Assembly: GCA_003118195.1 (NCBI GenBank) | Contig: BEXV01000167.1 | Span: 71,408-110,182, forward strand | DNA: 38,775 nt | Origin: Hemicentrotus pulcherrimus | Taxonomy: Eukaryota; Echinodermata; Echinoidea; Camarodonta; Strongylocentrotidae | Direction: 5' to 3' | Shown: in pieces, positions 1 through 11,690 of the stretch | How the letters are laid out: the number at the start of each line of letters is the position of its first letter | How positions within the stretch are numbered: position 1 is the stretch's first letter | Position numbers and translations under genes: made by a program | The notes under the pieces: generated by a model | What the model was told of the DNA's origin: nothing | The model's input: only the letters and a program-made list of their open reading frames with translations | The model's database searches: none

Positions 1-20
1 AAAAAAAAAAAAAAAAAAAA
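1..20. repeat. poly-A homopolymer at window edge
   Basis: The window opens with 20 consecutive A residues. It may be a genuine homopolymer or the point where an assembly contig ends. The opposite end of the window is also a homopolymer (poly-C). Confidence 0.9.
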
Positions 21-984
21 CAGGTTCGTGTTTTACATAAGTCTAGGCTCAATTTTTTCACAGTAACATGTTGAAGAAAAAAGGCCTCGTTTTCAGCTCA
101 TCTTAGACGTGAGCAAGACTCTGAAAAGATAAATTAGCTGGAATATGTCAACACAGGCAATGATAATATCTTGAAAGGATTTCCCGAGGAAAACAAAATA
201 ATCTCGTGGGTATGACGTATTGCGGATTGGCATCCGACAGTAGCATAATTATGTGGGGAGGAAGATATACGAAGTATCTTACATTCAAGTAATAGAGCTC
301 CTGTGTCAGAAATGAAATCCAGCGAGCACCGGAATCACTTAAGAGAAAAAATGTTAATCATTAACCGACCACTATCTTAACGCCACAGTGCCAGACTGTT
401 AAAAAGCACGGATAAGTAATTAAGATAAACGACACTGAAGGGAATCATGTTGCACAGTTTCGTTCCATAGATCATGTTTGTTGTTTACTAATTGGTCGCT
501 TGAAATCCGGAGTGAAGTTCATGATTGTTTCGTGTCAGATAACCAACAACTCCTTTCATGATTGTCACACGGCCCTCACACGGATGCTTTATCCTGCTGG
601 GCTGCCATCTAGCTGATTCGACGTGTATAATATTGACTTGTCAGGGCGTGGTAATTTGATCTGCGTTGTTGCATGTCATCCAACTTTGATGGGCATTCGT
701 GCTGTCATCGAAGCCATACGTCGAACTCTATCCTTTTATCTCTGCCCTCACAACGGTATTGTTTCTGTGTCAGTTAATACCATTGCATATTTTTATTGTA
801 CTGCTGGTAGGTTGGTATCAGCATTACGTTTGTAGTTTCTTGACCTGTAACTTTCAACTAGGCTTACGCAGATCATGTCTATACTGATGCTAACTTGATG
901 TAAGAACACTGTCATTGGAACGAGTTGTAGAAGGAGTAAAACAAAAAATTGAACACTCTTCGTAACTACAGAGACATTTCAAGA
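21..984. other. Upstream region and 5' UTR of the SLC44-like gene
   Basis: No coding region is recognisable here; the open frames are short and show no family motif. The last part must hold the 5' UTR or proximal promoter of the transporter gene. An in-frame TAA at 937-939 rules out extension of the reading frame further upstream within this exon. No convincing TATA box or initiator could be chosen by eye. Confidence 0.5.
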
Positions 985-1606
985 ATGGGACTCGGGGAGA
1001 AGAAACGAGTAGAGGCCGAAGACCAGGAACATGGTGAGGGACATGGAAAGAAATACGGCAAGTCCCGTTCTCATGATCCCACCTTCCATGGACCAATCGA
1101 GAACCGTAGCTGTACGGATGTCATCTGTTGTCTCATCTTCCTTGCCTTCCTTGGCGGCCAGGGTTACATTGCCTACATGGCCTTCACGACGGGTGACCCC
1201 ACCACCCTCATCTACCCTACCGACTCTCAGGGTGACATCTGCGGTGTAGCTGCAGGAAAGACCAACCTGACCAGCCTGTTCTTCTTCGATTGGCTGACCT
1301 GCTTCTCCTACTCTACGCTCATCACCTTCCAGTGTGCCACCCCTCAGGTGTGCGTTGAAAACTGTCCCACTGAGACCTACTCCATCTGGACCAAGTACAT
1401 TTTGGAATTGGACGCAGCTACACCAGTCGGGGTTGACTGGAGTCTCTTCGTCTGCCAATACGGGGTGGACCCGGAGAATGAGGTTATGAATAACGGTCGT
1501 ACCATTCGGGATCTTCTTAGCGAGGACCTCTGTGCATCGTACTACGTGCAAAGCGAACCCTTGTTCGGAAGATGTATGCCAGACTTCCTTGTGGCGAATG
1601 TGACAG
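985..1606 (+). CDS. SLC44A: Choline transporter-like protein (SLC44/CTL family), coding exon 1
   Basis: This exon encodes residues 1-207 plus the first base of codon 208. The ATG at 985 has A at -3 and G at +4, and an in-frame stop at 937 lies upstream, so it is the likely start; the frame is also open from a TTG at 949, which is not a plausible animal start. A charged cytosolic tail (1-40) is followed by the family signature HDPTFHGP..NRSCTDVICC (30-49), a first membrane segment (about 46-67), and GDPTTLIYPTDSQGDICG (70-87). A large Cys-rich extracellular loop follows, with QCATPQVCVENCP, a further set of cysteines, and N-glycosylation sequons at N94 (NLT) and N205 (NVT). The frame runs on to a stop at 1648-1650, but the match to the family ends at the GT donor at 1607. 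This pattern is typical of the SLC44A2/A4/A5 subgroup; the exact paralog is not resolved. Confidence 0.93.
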
Positions 1607-4312
1607 GTAATTCACTTCTTGACTCTAGCTTGAAGACACATATAAAATAAATTAAAAACTGTTTTATATTTACCCAGCTCGTTCATTGTACGTCACTCAT
1701 CTATCCATTGGTTGAATTCCCATCCACTATGCATCACCCTAACCGCTAATCCTTTCTTTGTCATCATTACTAACTTCTGATCAGTATGCTTATCTCTTTG
1801 ATTTTACAATTTTCCCAAACTTTCTATATATTGTATTATTTTTGTTTAATACAAATCTTTCTTAGAATTTCAATAGTTCCTTCTTTCTCCACACTCCCAC
1901 CCTTTCCTTCTTTCCTTCCACATAAAATACAATTCTTTACACTTTTAATGATTGGAATGCAAATTACAGAATCATTTTTGTGTGTATGATTGCTTAGTTA
2001 CGTAAAAAACATCATAATGATAAGTGTCCCTGTCTTTATCGTGTTAACGACAAACACTGACGATTCGAATGAAATATATAATATTGTTGAGGTTTCACTG
2101 TAGTCCTTTAAGAAGTGTGAACTTTCTTGCATTAGTTTTTCACTGCGAATAATTTAAAACATCTACAAAAACAAAAAACAAACCCCCAAAAGTCTGAAAT
2201 ATGATAAGTTGTTAATGGTTGCATTAATGGAACATTCAATGTAAAAATATGGAGGTTATGGTTAAAAAATTACTTGTAATATAATGTATATTATTTCTCG
2301 TTTATCTCTCCATATAATAGGGCTATAAGGAATTTAGTTATACAATATCACCATTATGATGAAAATGCATCCATTAATCATAAAACTATAACACACAAAT
2401 AAAAATGACTATGTTGCATTAATTGTGTATGAATTCACAACATCCTGCTTTCAACGATACACGGACTTCATATACATATTATTGAAATAATTTTTATAAC
2501 TCTAATTTGTTCGGAAGTTCAGATAAGATCTGAGGGATCAGCTGTTTATCGGCAATGGATACGGTTTCATGCAGAATAGACAAAGCAAAATTATATTTTA
2601 ATTCCTAAATCATCTCGAATGTAGTAGCCAAGTTTTGCTCTGCCGCAAATATCTGCAACGATGACTGAGCGATTACAACAAGGGCTGTATAGTACTTAAT
2701 TCCTTTCCAGCGAAAAAAGAGACGGATTTATATTAACAAAATAGAGATTAATACAAAATGAAATATAGGTTCGCGTCAGAAGTATTCACAATGAAAAAGT
2801 ATTGGTGAATATAGAAAAAGGTTTGCAAGCCATTTAATCATTTACTTTGACAACTCTATTCATACAGATTTTTCTTTCTCTGGAAACCCTACCTCAAAGG
2901 ATATAGTGCTAAATTTACTTGGAATTTGCGAGGCTTTTATTTATTATTACCACATTTATTGGAAACGATCTCAGGGCGAAATTGTGCCGTGATCAAAGTA
3001 CAATGTCGGGAGTCCTCAATTACGTAATCGTTTATGAGCGTTGGCTCAAAATTGTAAACACTGAGTCATAAAACTAAAAGGATCTCCTAACATTATTGAT
3101 TTCCTCATAGAGCCAGAGAATGTAAAAAATCAAATTTTTTTTTTTTAGGCAACAGAAATGTATTTCCTCCGATCGACGAGTATTCTTTATTTTAACGAAA
3201 ACCTATACAATTAATATACATGTAATTATCTTACCCAAACGTATGCACGATTGTTCGCAGTAATATTAAATCTTAGTTTTTACTTCTTCCCGCAAGACAT
3301 TTTTTCCTTCTGAATCAAAGAACACCGTACCCGCGATGACGAGTTATAAACATGAACATTATTTATTGATAGCGTTGAACCATGATTCTCTGAGTCACAG
3401 AATCTCACTTTTCTTTCTCGTTCACAGACTATTCTTTTTCATAGACTATTTTGTACGCAGGTACATGTATACCGAGGGGTGACGTAATGCTAAATTCGAA
3501 AACAGATCAAAACATGGTAAATTTCTTGAAACAATAAAAGACACGAACTATTCTGAATGGTTTCTTTTTCCCATATTCGTCTACTCCTGGGAAACGGGTC
3601 GTTATCTAACCACTGGCAACAGTCAGTGGGCCATTACCAAGCAACACAAATCAGCATTTACCCTCAATTAAAATCGAGACAATTAAACAGTTTAATATTC
3701 TAATACTGTGTAGTATTTACATACCGCATACTTTATCTTAAGAAAAAATAACCTTTCATAATTTGAAGGGGAGTGCCTTAATTGCACTAAAGATATATAC
3801 TAGAGACTGAGAAACTTGGGAAATTCCCATACGTGAACGTTGCCCCCCTTTGGAGATAGCTTCGGGTTAATTAGTGGCTTAGAAGTATTTACGGAAAACC
3901 AGGAGGCTCTTTCATTTAGTCTATGTTGCGTATAGGCTTCTTTAAATTACAAATATCTCGCACTTTTTTCTTTACCACGTACCATTTTCACTCCTTTATT
4001 TTCCTTATTATAAGCCTTCATTAAACAAATCAATTGTTATTAATGCATATCAAGAAATAGACTGTCTGAATTGGTACTATTGGTGACTGGGTCAATCACT
4101 GCCCAATACTGTATGTATATTGCAAAAGAAAATAAATGTTGCTCATTTCTGTTTTTAAAATCCTTACCGATAGGTTCGTTATCTGCCGCCACTGCTGTTA
4201 AATTGAATATTAATACTTGAATGAAAAAAAATATTATTGTTCTTTGTGGGAACGTGATACGGTCGATAGTCATTAAAACGTCGATATTTCATGTTCCTTT
4301 GATTCCTTGCAG
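1607..4312 (+). other. Intron of the SLC44-like gene (2706 bp, phase 1)
   Basis: The donor is GACAG|GTAATT at 1606/1607 and the acceptor is a T-rich tract ending TTGCAG at 4307-4312. One base (G, 1606) from exon 1 and two (AC, 4313-4314) from exon 2 form a GAC (Asp) codon, so the frame is kept exactly. Inside the intron I see AT-rich sequence, a T run near 3137-3146 and small non-conserved open frames. There is no nested gene, no clear repeat unit and no mobile-element coding sequence. Confidence 0.88.
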
Positions 4313-5865
4313 ACATGCCATCTGAGACACCGAACGGACGTAACATCACCCAAGAGAACATAGACGTCTTCGCCAGGTTCCTCTACTATATACAACAGTC
4401 AGAACAGATCCAGAGTGTCGTCGACGATTTCAAGTCAACCTGGCCGTACATCGTAGGGGCTCTCTGCATCGTCGTCCTCGTATCGTTCTTCATTCTCATC
4501 CTCATGCGATGGTTGATGGACGTCGTGGTGTTTGGATCCATCCTGTGTCTCTTCGCGTTGCTAGGATTTGGCATGTACTACTGCTATGACACTTGGTTAT
4601 GCTACAGGGACGGAGAAGTGGCATGTTATTCCATGCCCATAAGCGATCCTTTCAATCTCTTCAGCTATCTCCAGTCTGAGAACACATGGCTAGCTTTCGC
4701 CATTATCTTGACCGTGATTGCCGCCATCCTGCTACTTCTTTGTCTGGTCTTATTCAACCGGTTCCGCCTTGCAGCCAAATTGCTAGGTGAGGCAAGCGAT
4801 GCAGTGGGCATGATGTTAAGCACACTGGCGTGGCCTCTAATACCGTTAGTCTTTCAGTTTGGCTACGTGGCGTTCTGGGCTTTTGTAGCCGTCTACTTGG
4901 CATCTGCTGGTGTTGCTGTGTTCGAGGTGTCCAATGCTCCAAGTGATTCCCCAGTGACGAATGGTACGGCTTGTGATCAAATGACGTTCAACGTTTCACT
5001 GTACGCCCCCGCGACCTGTCAGTTCGTCAGCTATGGCTTGCCGTCATACACAATCTACCTTCAGATCTATGGAGTAGTAGGATTGTGGTGGATGCTTAAC
5101 TTCTTCATTGCCTTAGGAGAGGTGACCTTAGCAGGAGCCTTTGCCTCGTACTACTGGGCTTTTACGAAGCCCCAAGATATTCCAAGCCTCCCGCTTGCCT
5201 ATTCTTTCTGGCGAGCAATTCGTTATCACCTGGGCTCTATGGCTTTCGGCGCTCTCATAATCACCATTGTCCAGCTCATCCGAGCCCTACTCGAGCTAGT
5301 CGAAGAAAAGACCAAAGATGCCGGTAATGTCGTGACTAAATTCATATTTTGCTGTTGCAAATGTGGATTTTGGTGTCTGGAGAAGTTCCTGCGTTTCATC
5401 AATAAGAATGCCTACATCGAGATTGCCGTCTATGGGCGCAATTTCTGCTCTTCGGCTTCAAGCGCCTTCAATCTCCTTATGCGAAACATCGTACGCGTGA
5501 GCGTTCTAAATGGTGTGACCGGTTTTATGCTCTTCCTCCTGAAATCTTCTATCGTTGTCGGCATCACGGTCGGTGCGTTCTATTTCTTTCAGCTCCAGGT
5601 GACGTCGGGAGGTAACACGTTTTACGTAGTCCCGGAAATCAACAACGTCTGGGTGCCGATCGCCGCCATTGCGTTCGTATCATTCTTCATCACGACGGCA
5701 TTCTTCGGGGTTTACGACATGGCCGTCGATACCCTCTTTCTTTCTTTCCTCGAGGATTTGGAGAGGAATGATGGATCTCCAGAAAAGCCTTACTACATGT
5801 CCAATGGTCTCATGGACTTGGTCGGCAAGCATAACAAGAAGCAAAAGAAACACAAGAACAACTAA
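4313..5865 (+). CDS. SLC44A: Choline transporter-like protein (SLC44/CTL family), coding exon 2
   Basis: This exon encodes residues 208-724 and ends at TAA 5863-5865; with exon 1 the protein is 724 residues, close to the roughly 700 usual for SLC44A2/A4. SLC44 proteins are plasma-membrane or organellar multi-pass transporters linked to choline, thiamine pyrophosphate or ethanolamine, depending on the paralog. Visible membrane segments lie at about 253-272, 277-298, 334-355, 380-409, 456-488, 514-536, 606-635 and 653-675. Family landmarks are the LQIYGVVGLWW segment, AGAFASYYWAFTKPQDIP, GSMAFGALIITIVQLIRALLE, the Cys-rich stretch CCCKCGFWCLEKFLRFINKN, the RNFCSSASSAFNLLMRNIVRV segment and the C-terminal FLEDLERNDGSPEKPYYMS. 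The tail is Lys-rich (KHNKKQKKHKNN). Sequons include N218 (NIT) plus NGT and NVS in a later loop. No frameshift or missing block is seen. Substrate cannot be inferred from sequence alone. Confidence 0.95.
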
Positions 5866-6285
5866 ACGTTTTACGGATAATTTTTAGTGACTATTAACAA
5901 CACAATATTGACAATATATATGAGCCTTATTTGGCTCAAGTGTCGTTTCAAAGGAAGTGTCTTTGTTTAAAAATGATTGTGAAATAATATGAAATGAAAA
6001 TGAAAATGAAAATTCCAAAGTGAAAAAGAAAACAACATCAGCAATCGATATCGTAGCTTTTCATTGCGCAAATAAAAGAAATTCCGTGGTGAGTTTACTT
6101 GACTTTCAATCAAAAGATCGAAGATGCGAATCCCAGTCCATCACTTCCACGGTTGCCACTTTTCACCAAGGTGTACGTATCGTTACAGTGTATCTTTTAC
6201 CATAATATGCTAGAGCGCTACACAATCATATAGCATATTTTTATACAGCAATATTTTTTAGATTTTATTATCGTTCATGGTTCTA
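5866..6285 (+). other. Probable 3' UTR and downstream flank of the SLC44-like gene
   Basis: AT-rich sequence follows the TAA. The first AATAAA is at 6071-6076, about 205 bases past the stop, and is the best visible candidate polyadenylation signal. It is only a consensus match in AT-rich DNA, so the true 3' end is uncertain. Confidence 0.4.
6099..6135 (+). repeat. Degenerate tRNA-like 3' half, probable SINE relic
   Basis: The stretch reads like the anticodon arm to T-arm of a tRNA-derived SINE: CTTTCAATCAAAAG followed by a T-arm/B-box-like GATGCGAATCCC. The 5' A-box half is not clear, and the segment cannot fold as an intact tRNA. I take it as a decayed SINE fragment, not a functional tRNA gene. 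Confidence 0.3.
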
Positions 6286-6520
6286 CCTATCATTTCAATA
6301 TTCGTTATGGCTTAAACGTCAGCATCATAATTAAGTTTTGTTGCAGTCATCGAATAGTGGAATGTACTATACTTTTAAAAAATTAGGTTTTGATATTGTT
6401 GGAATTCATGATGTTATCCATCATTTTGATGTTCGATATGGCTTAAATGTCAAAATCATACTTTAGTTTTGTGGCATATTGTCGCGATTCAGCCAACGAA
6501 TAGTGAAACGTACTATAATA
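6286..6520. repeat. Imperfect tandem duplication, period about 130-146 bp
   Basis: Two units align: about 6286-6373 and about 6416-6520. Shared blocks in order are TCATTTxxATxTTCG, TATGGCTTAAAxGTCA, AATCATA or CATCATAA, TTAGTTTTGT, CGAATAGTG and GTACTATA. The second unit carries an extra block (about 6475-6496) relative to the first. No open frame is conserved between the units. Confidence 0.65.
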
Positions 6521-8699
6521 AACATTGTCAAGTGAAATGGAAATGTCTAAACTGTGCCAAAATCTTCTTGAATTATAGAAAAAAGACAACAGAGCGAAAC
6601 GTTCATTGTATGGACAGGTAAATATATATTTTTTATGTTTCATATCTCTGTTTGCGAACAAGCAATTAAACGGCAGAAGGCATAGTTATTGACAAAAAGT
6701 ATCTTCAGAGATAAAACTCACTCAGTGTTTTCAATTAGTGACGATCTTGCTATCGATAATGAAATTAATTAATTTTGAATTATTAGATACAAAATGATAA
6801 ATGTTAGATGGAAGAGACTGCTTTCTCGTCGTTTCATCGACTGTCGGATAAATAATGAACCTATTGTTTTTCCTCAACATTATAGCTTACATATGTCACT
6901 ACGCTATTCATGTTTATGTTGTTTTGGGAGGGGAAGGTGTACTTGCAATCTTGCAATGTAAATCACTCAAGTCTTCTTAATTTCATAATAGTATATCATA
7001 TTTTCTAGGAAAGGCATGGCTATTTTCAAATTTCCATAATGTAGTATGCACCACCTAATCGTAATTGTTTTGTTATATCAAAACAGAGAAACTTAAAAAT
7101 CCCGGTTATGCAAATTATAGCAAAATTCGGATGTGGAATTTGGTAACTAGTATCGATGTATGGTTGCACAGCGATTTGTTTAATCCATTACGACATTAGA
7201 TTGCCTATGACGTATGAAGAATAATGTTTTTACTGATCTGTTTGCAATCATAGTACATATTTGTAATGATTGACTTATACGAGCCTTACATTTGTGTGTG
7301 TATAACAATTACGCTTTTAAGTGGACTGTCTTTCAGATTAATGGTGTATTGCTTATCTTATGTGTCTCGATATCACTCTACTGATACGAATGTAATTGTT
7401 TCTCATTGTTTCTCATTGATTAAATATAATAAAAGAGCTTTACTTCATGGAAGAATTTTGTATAATTTAACCGAAATGACAATGCATTGCTTATCATGAT
7501 TATTGAATTGTTTGTAATGTGCTGTTATAATAGGGCTAAGCATTTGGCTTGTGCTTTTTGGAGATTTCGTACCATTAAGCATGCATTTATATTAAATACA
7601 AATAATACTAGGATATAATTATGTGGAAATATATTTCAATAAGTAATTTTAGATACATGTATTTTGCACCACCACGATGTTCATATCATAATCAGCCTAA
7701 ATAAATGATAAGGGGACAGTCTTTCCTCAAAACCTAATTTAACGAATGGTACAGAAAACTCTCATTATTTTGTTGGGGATAATCATTACATGTAGGTTAG
7801 GCTTTTACTAACCTGAACATTGTTTGAGAAAGTCCACAAGGGTGTACGAAATTTTGCCTACTATAATTTAAGATTTATAGCAGCTTGAACTATATATGTT
7901 AAACTTGTCGAAGTTGATTTTTCGGATAGTTGGTGTACGATTGTAAGCCCTCTATCGTTAATATTCCATGCCGTGTTCACAAGATTCATCATAATCCGAC
8001 TCCCACCTTTAGATAGCCACGTTGAGACAAATGAATGTTTTCTCTATTTTGGAGAGGGTGGTTAGGATAGGTCAATGACCGGCTAAGTCCAAAATGAAAT
8101 GTCAACAAAATATTTGATTTAAAAAATGGACATCGGAGAAATACAAGCTGACCTCATGACGATCGAGGTTGTCACAACTGGGTAAACTCAGGTGACTTCT
8201 AGTTAAGTCTCTTTGATTATCTTACATGAAGATATACACAATAAACAAAGAATACACATGTGGATTCAACTTACATTTTTACTTGGCGGACTAAATCGGG
8301 GAAGGCCTCAATGTCGGTCTGTTGATCTTGATACTCCATGGAACTTAGAATTGAAGCGCAAAATGCTTTTTTAAAAATAAAAACTATGAAACTTCAACTA
8401 TCATTCACCTCCTACCCATAGGTCCTGACACTAAACTGCTAGGTAAGGCAACCATCACTGCAGATATGCATCACCTGTTGGAGCTATGTTGAGTGCAGTG
8501 AAGCTGAAATACCCAATGCATTCAACCAAATTCTTGAATGTACATAACGATAAGCGGGTAGCATTAACACCGGACAAATGCAAGCTGACCTCATGACGAG
8601 GTAATAACGAAAAATCGAAAATAACATCTTTATAAATTATAACGACGATTAAATGTCTTATTTATTGAGATAATGACTTTGATATTGATTGCAAAAGAT
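6521..8699. other. Non-coding AT-rich interval
   Basis: No coding region is recognisable. The one notable feature is a pair of 19-bp identical blocks (8144-8162 and 8581-8599, core AAGCTGACCTCATGACG), described among the findings. Confidence 0.5.
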
Positions 8700-8727
8700 G
8701 AGAGAGAAAGTGAGGGAGAGAGAGAAA

Positions 8728-8761
<34 letters not shown>
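8700..8761. repeat. (GA)n microsatellite with internal AAAGTGAGGG units
   Basis: A purine tract in which GAGA runs are interrupted by two AGAAAGTGAGGG blocks and then become a pure (GA)n run of about 25 bases. Confidence 0.95.
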
Positions 8762-8764
<3 letters not shown>

Positions 8765-11563
8765 GGGAGGGGGGCGAGGAGGAGATAAACTCAATGGAAC
8801 TTCCTTGCATTTCATCTATCTGATATAATAAAGGGGGAGGGGGATATATGGTTAACATTGTAGTGAGTAAAAGGTTGGAAATGCCGGTAATTGAATCTGG
8901 CATTGTTATAGCACATGTCTGTGGCTTAGTAGTTATTATATCCTGCATCAACAATCCATCGGTTATTGATTGGTTGAGAGCTCGTTGTGAGACCAGAAAG
9001 ATTTCAACTATTTTAAGGTTGCTGAAAAAAGTGTAAAAAAAAAACTATTTGATAGTACTATCTGGGAGTTGAATTTTGTTTTTCTTCTTTTCTTCAAATC
9101 TTAATTTGATAATTTGTTTTTATTTTAATTTTTTATGTAGTAAAACTTGTAATTTTGAAAATTTCAATAACAATTTAAGCCATAACTTCTTTTCGAGGTA
9201 TAGGTTAAAGCTATGGGCCTCGGTTACTCCAATTATACAATTTGCTTCGGGGCCGCGCGCCTCAGCAAAATAAATATTGTTTTTGGAGGCACCTCTTGCG
9301 CACAGTTTTAACCATAACCTTTTTGTAGAACTTTCCTTCATTCGTCATTTGCAGTTTTCATGTCAGTAATAACGCTCTACACAGAAAGAAATGACACATT
9401 TTATCTCATTTTCTGGGATTTATCTTTAATCTTTATTTCACATCTGCTCATACATAAATAATATAAACTCTTTGTAAATGTATTAAATAGCTTCTTAAAC
9501 AATCTACGTAAAAACGTCAGTTCCTCAACTTTATGTTGTTTAGAATACAATACCCACATACACCATGTGGCTGAGCATTTTTAATCCATTTTGTTTTTGT
9601 GTACATAAAGATCATATGCAGCGTTATCTTAACCATGAAATATAGGTGCAGATACTAATGTATCATACATTTCATCCACCTTGATATAATCTGTTTTAAT
9701 GATGCAACATCATGTACACTTCAAACCAAATCAAGAATCATAGAAGTTCAATAATCCTTGTTTATTTTGTTCTCTTTGTCCCATTGAGTGCTTCAAATCA
9801 ATGTCTTGATATCGCTAACGCCAACTCTAACACTCACGATGGTGACATTTTTTCTATCGCCTCCGTTTGAATTTCGCCCGACGGTGCATTCCTTTTCCCT
9901 GCTGGGTACCCATCAATATTTGTTTTATTTTTCGTTGCTAGCCTCAATGGTTACAAAGCAATGGTATTTCAAAACTGTATTTTTTCTTCTTCATTTGATA
10001 CCACTATCATGTCTTACATCCATTTAAATGCATTCATTTGTCTATAGCTAGGTTAATGATTCTGGTATAAAAAAGAAGATCATCCTCCTTGATTATTATG
10101 CCGCTTCACACATCGTACTTTGAATCTGACTCTCTCCATATACATGAGTGTGTCATCTTCCCAGAAAAAAAGGTACTGTCACTCAGAATGGAATAGGAAG
10201 CCCCTACAATTAAAGTTTAATTCATATTCCAGCCTTGTTTCACATCTTCCATTCAGTCAGTTGAATTGTGATCCTCTTTTATTGTTCGGCATTCCCCACT
10301 TCGGTGGTTATTTCGAAACAAATTCGCACTTTAGAGCATTTTTTTAGACTACGTGAAATAAGACAAGTTAGGAAAAGAAAAATGTGAAAGGATATCAATG
10401 CATCAGGGGGAAAAACAACAACACCAACAATATCAACAAACGATTGACTAGCTGCTTCGGGTTGGAGCTGGAAGGGCACTAAGGCTATACCATTATATGA
10501 GTTAAAGCCATTTTGTCTCCAGACAGACGCTTTCTTCGTTGCATGGATAGAACATTGTTTTGTCTCCATATTTATGAATTGCTTTTACAATTAATAAGGT
10601 GATTCTATATTCCTCGCGATCCTGCATCCTATTTTCCATTTTCCGTCATTCTTTAGAAAAAACCATCCCTGGGGATTATCGTTTCAAATTCAGACGAGAG
10701 ACAATAAAAAAAATGTTTAAAACAAAATGATTTAGAAGAGACGAACGCTCGAAAGACTGCAATCGACTGGGATTTATATCTGATGGTATATTTTTGTTAG
10801 AGGGAATATTCGGTAGTTATAATGACTTTGCTCCACATTATGAATACCAATTATCAAAAACAGAAAGTAGCTACTAATAGTTTGCTAGCATATCTTCCTC
10901 CAATATCCGAGAACTGGTGAACGTATATTCCTGCGATTTATCAAATTTCATACAAAATATAGTCAATGCTTTTTTTTTACCAGAGCTTCGCTACACATTT
11001 TCGGGCAAAAAGTGATCCCTTATACCCACATCGACTGTTGATGGTTCTAGAGATATGTGATACCTTGGTATGATACCGAATAAATTAATTCATATTGAAC
11101 CAATCAGATGACATTTTGATAAACATTTCCCCGACATTTGCGAATGAACAATTTAGTTTTTCAGCGCATCAAGAACCTGTTCATTCCATTCCTACCATAC
11201 TTTCACATATTTTTCTCCTCTTTGAATAGCGATTCTGGACTGATCCCTAGATTGGAATGTATATACAATTATATTGTCATTCATAACTCAAAGACGAGTT
11301 TACCTTTATCAACCACGGACAACTCATTGTGAAACACGATCATTCGGAATGACAAATACACTTTTATCACCAAATCAATTTTATCAAAATAAAGTTACAT
11401 AATCATATTCATGAAATATAAGCGGAACTATGATTACAAATGACTCAAGTAATATTCCCATTAATTAATGTTGCAGTTGGAAACATTTCTAAAGCAAAGT
11501 TCAACTTATGATGGTAAGCTCGTGATCTTATATCCATGCTGTATATAGCATTGGGACATCTGA
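8762..11563. other. Non-coding interval
   Basis: Mostly AT-rich with no recognisable gene. A short GC-richer patch at about 9206-9300 stands out and is open on both strands, but matches no family I know. The other open frames here are short and low in complexity. Confidence 0.45.
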
Positions 11564-11690
11564 GGTCCGTCTTAAAGAGTTGATATCAATCACAACTGTG
11601 TACATAAAAGATAGGAGACTACAAAATTGCGATTGATTGGAGGACTTGCGATTGATTTGGATCAATCACAACTCTTTGTAAGACAGGGCC
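11564..11690. mobile_element. Short inverted-repeat (MITE-like) element
   Basis: A 127-bp element with inverted ends. The left end reads GGTCCGTCTTAAAGAGTTG and the reverse complement of the right end reads GGCCCTGTCTTACAAAGAGT. Inside, ATCAATCACAAC and GCGATTGAT recur in both orientations. It has no coding capacity. A related copy lies at 21155. The family resembles short palindromic repeats I associate with sea-urchin DNA; that is recollection, not a database result. Confidence 0.6.

Noticed and set aside
949..984. N-terminal extension of the SLC44 protein from 949
   Set aside because: It begins at TTG; the ATG at 985 has a good context and an in-frame stop lies at 937.
979..1551. A long minus-strand open frame of 190 codons
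   Set aside because: It is the antisense shadow of SLC44 exon 1; the sense strand carries all the family motifs.
7700..7860. Possible inverted repeat (CAGTCTTTCCTCAAA versus TTTGAGAAAGTCCACA)
   Set aside because: The pairing covers only short blocks with gaps; too weak to call an element.
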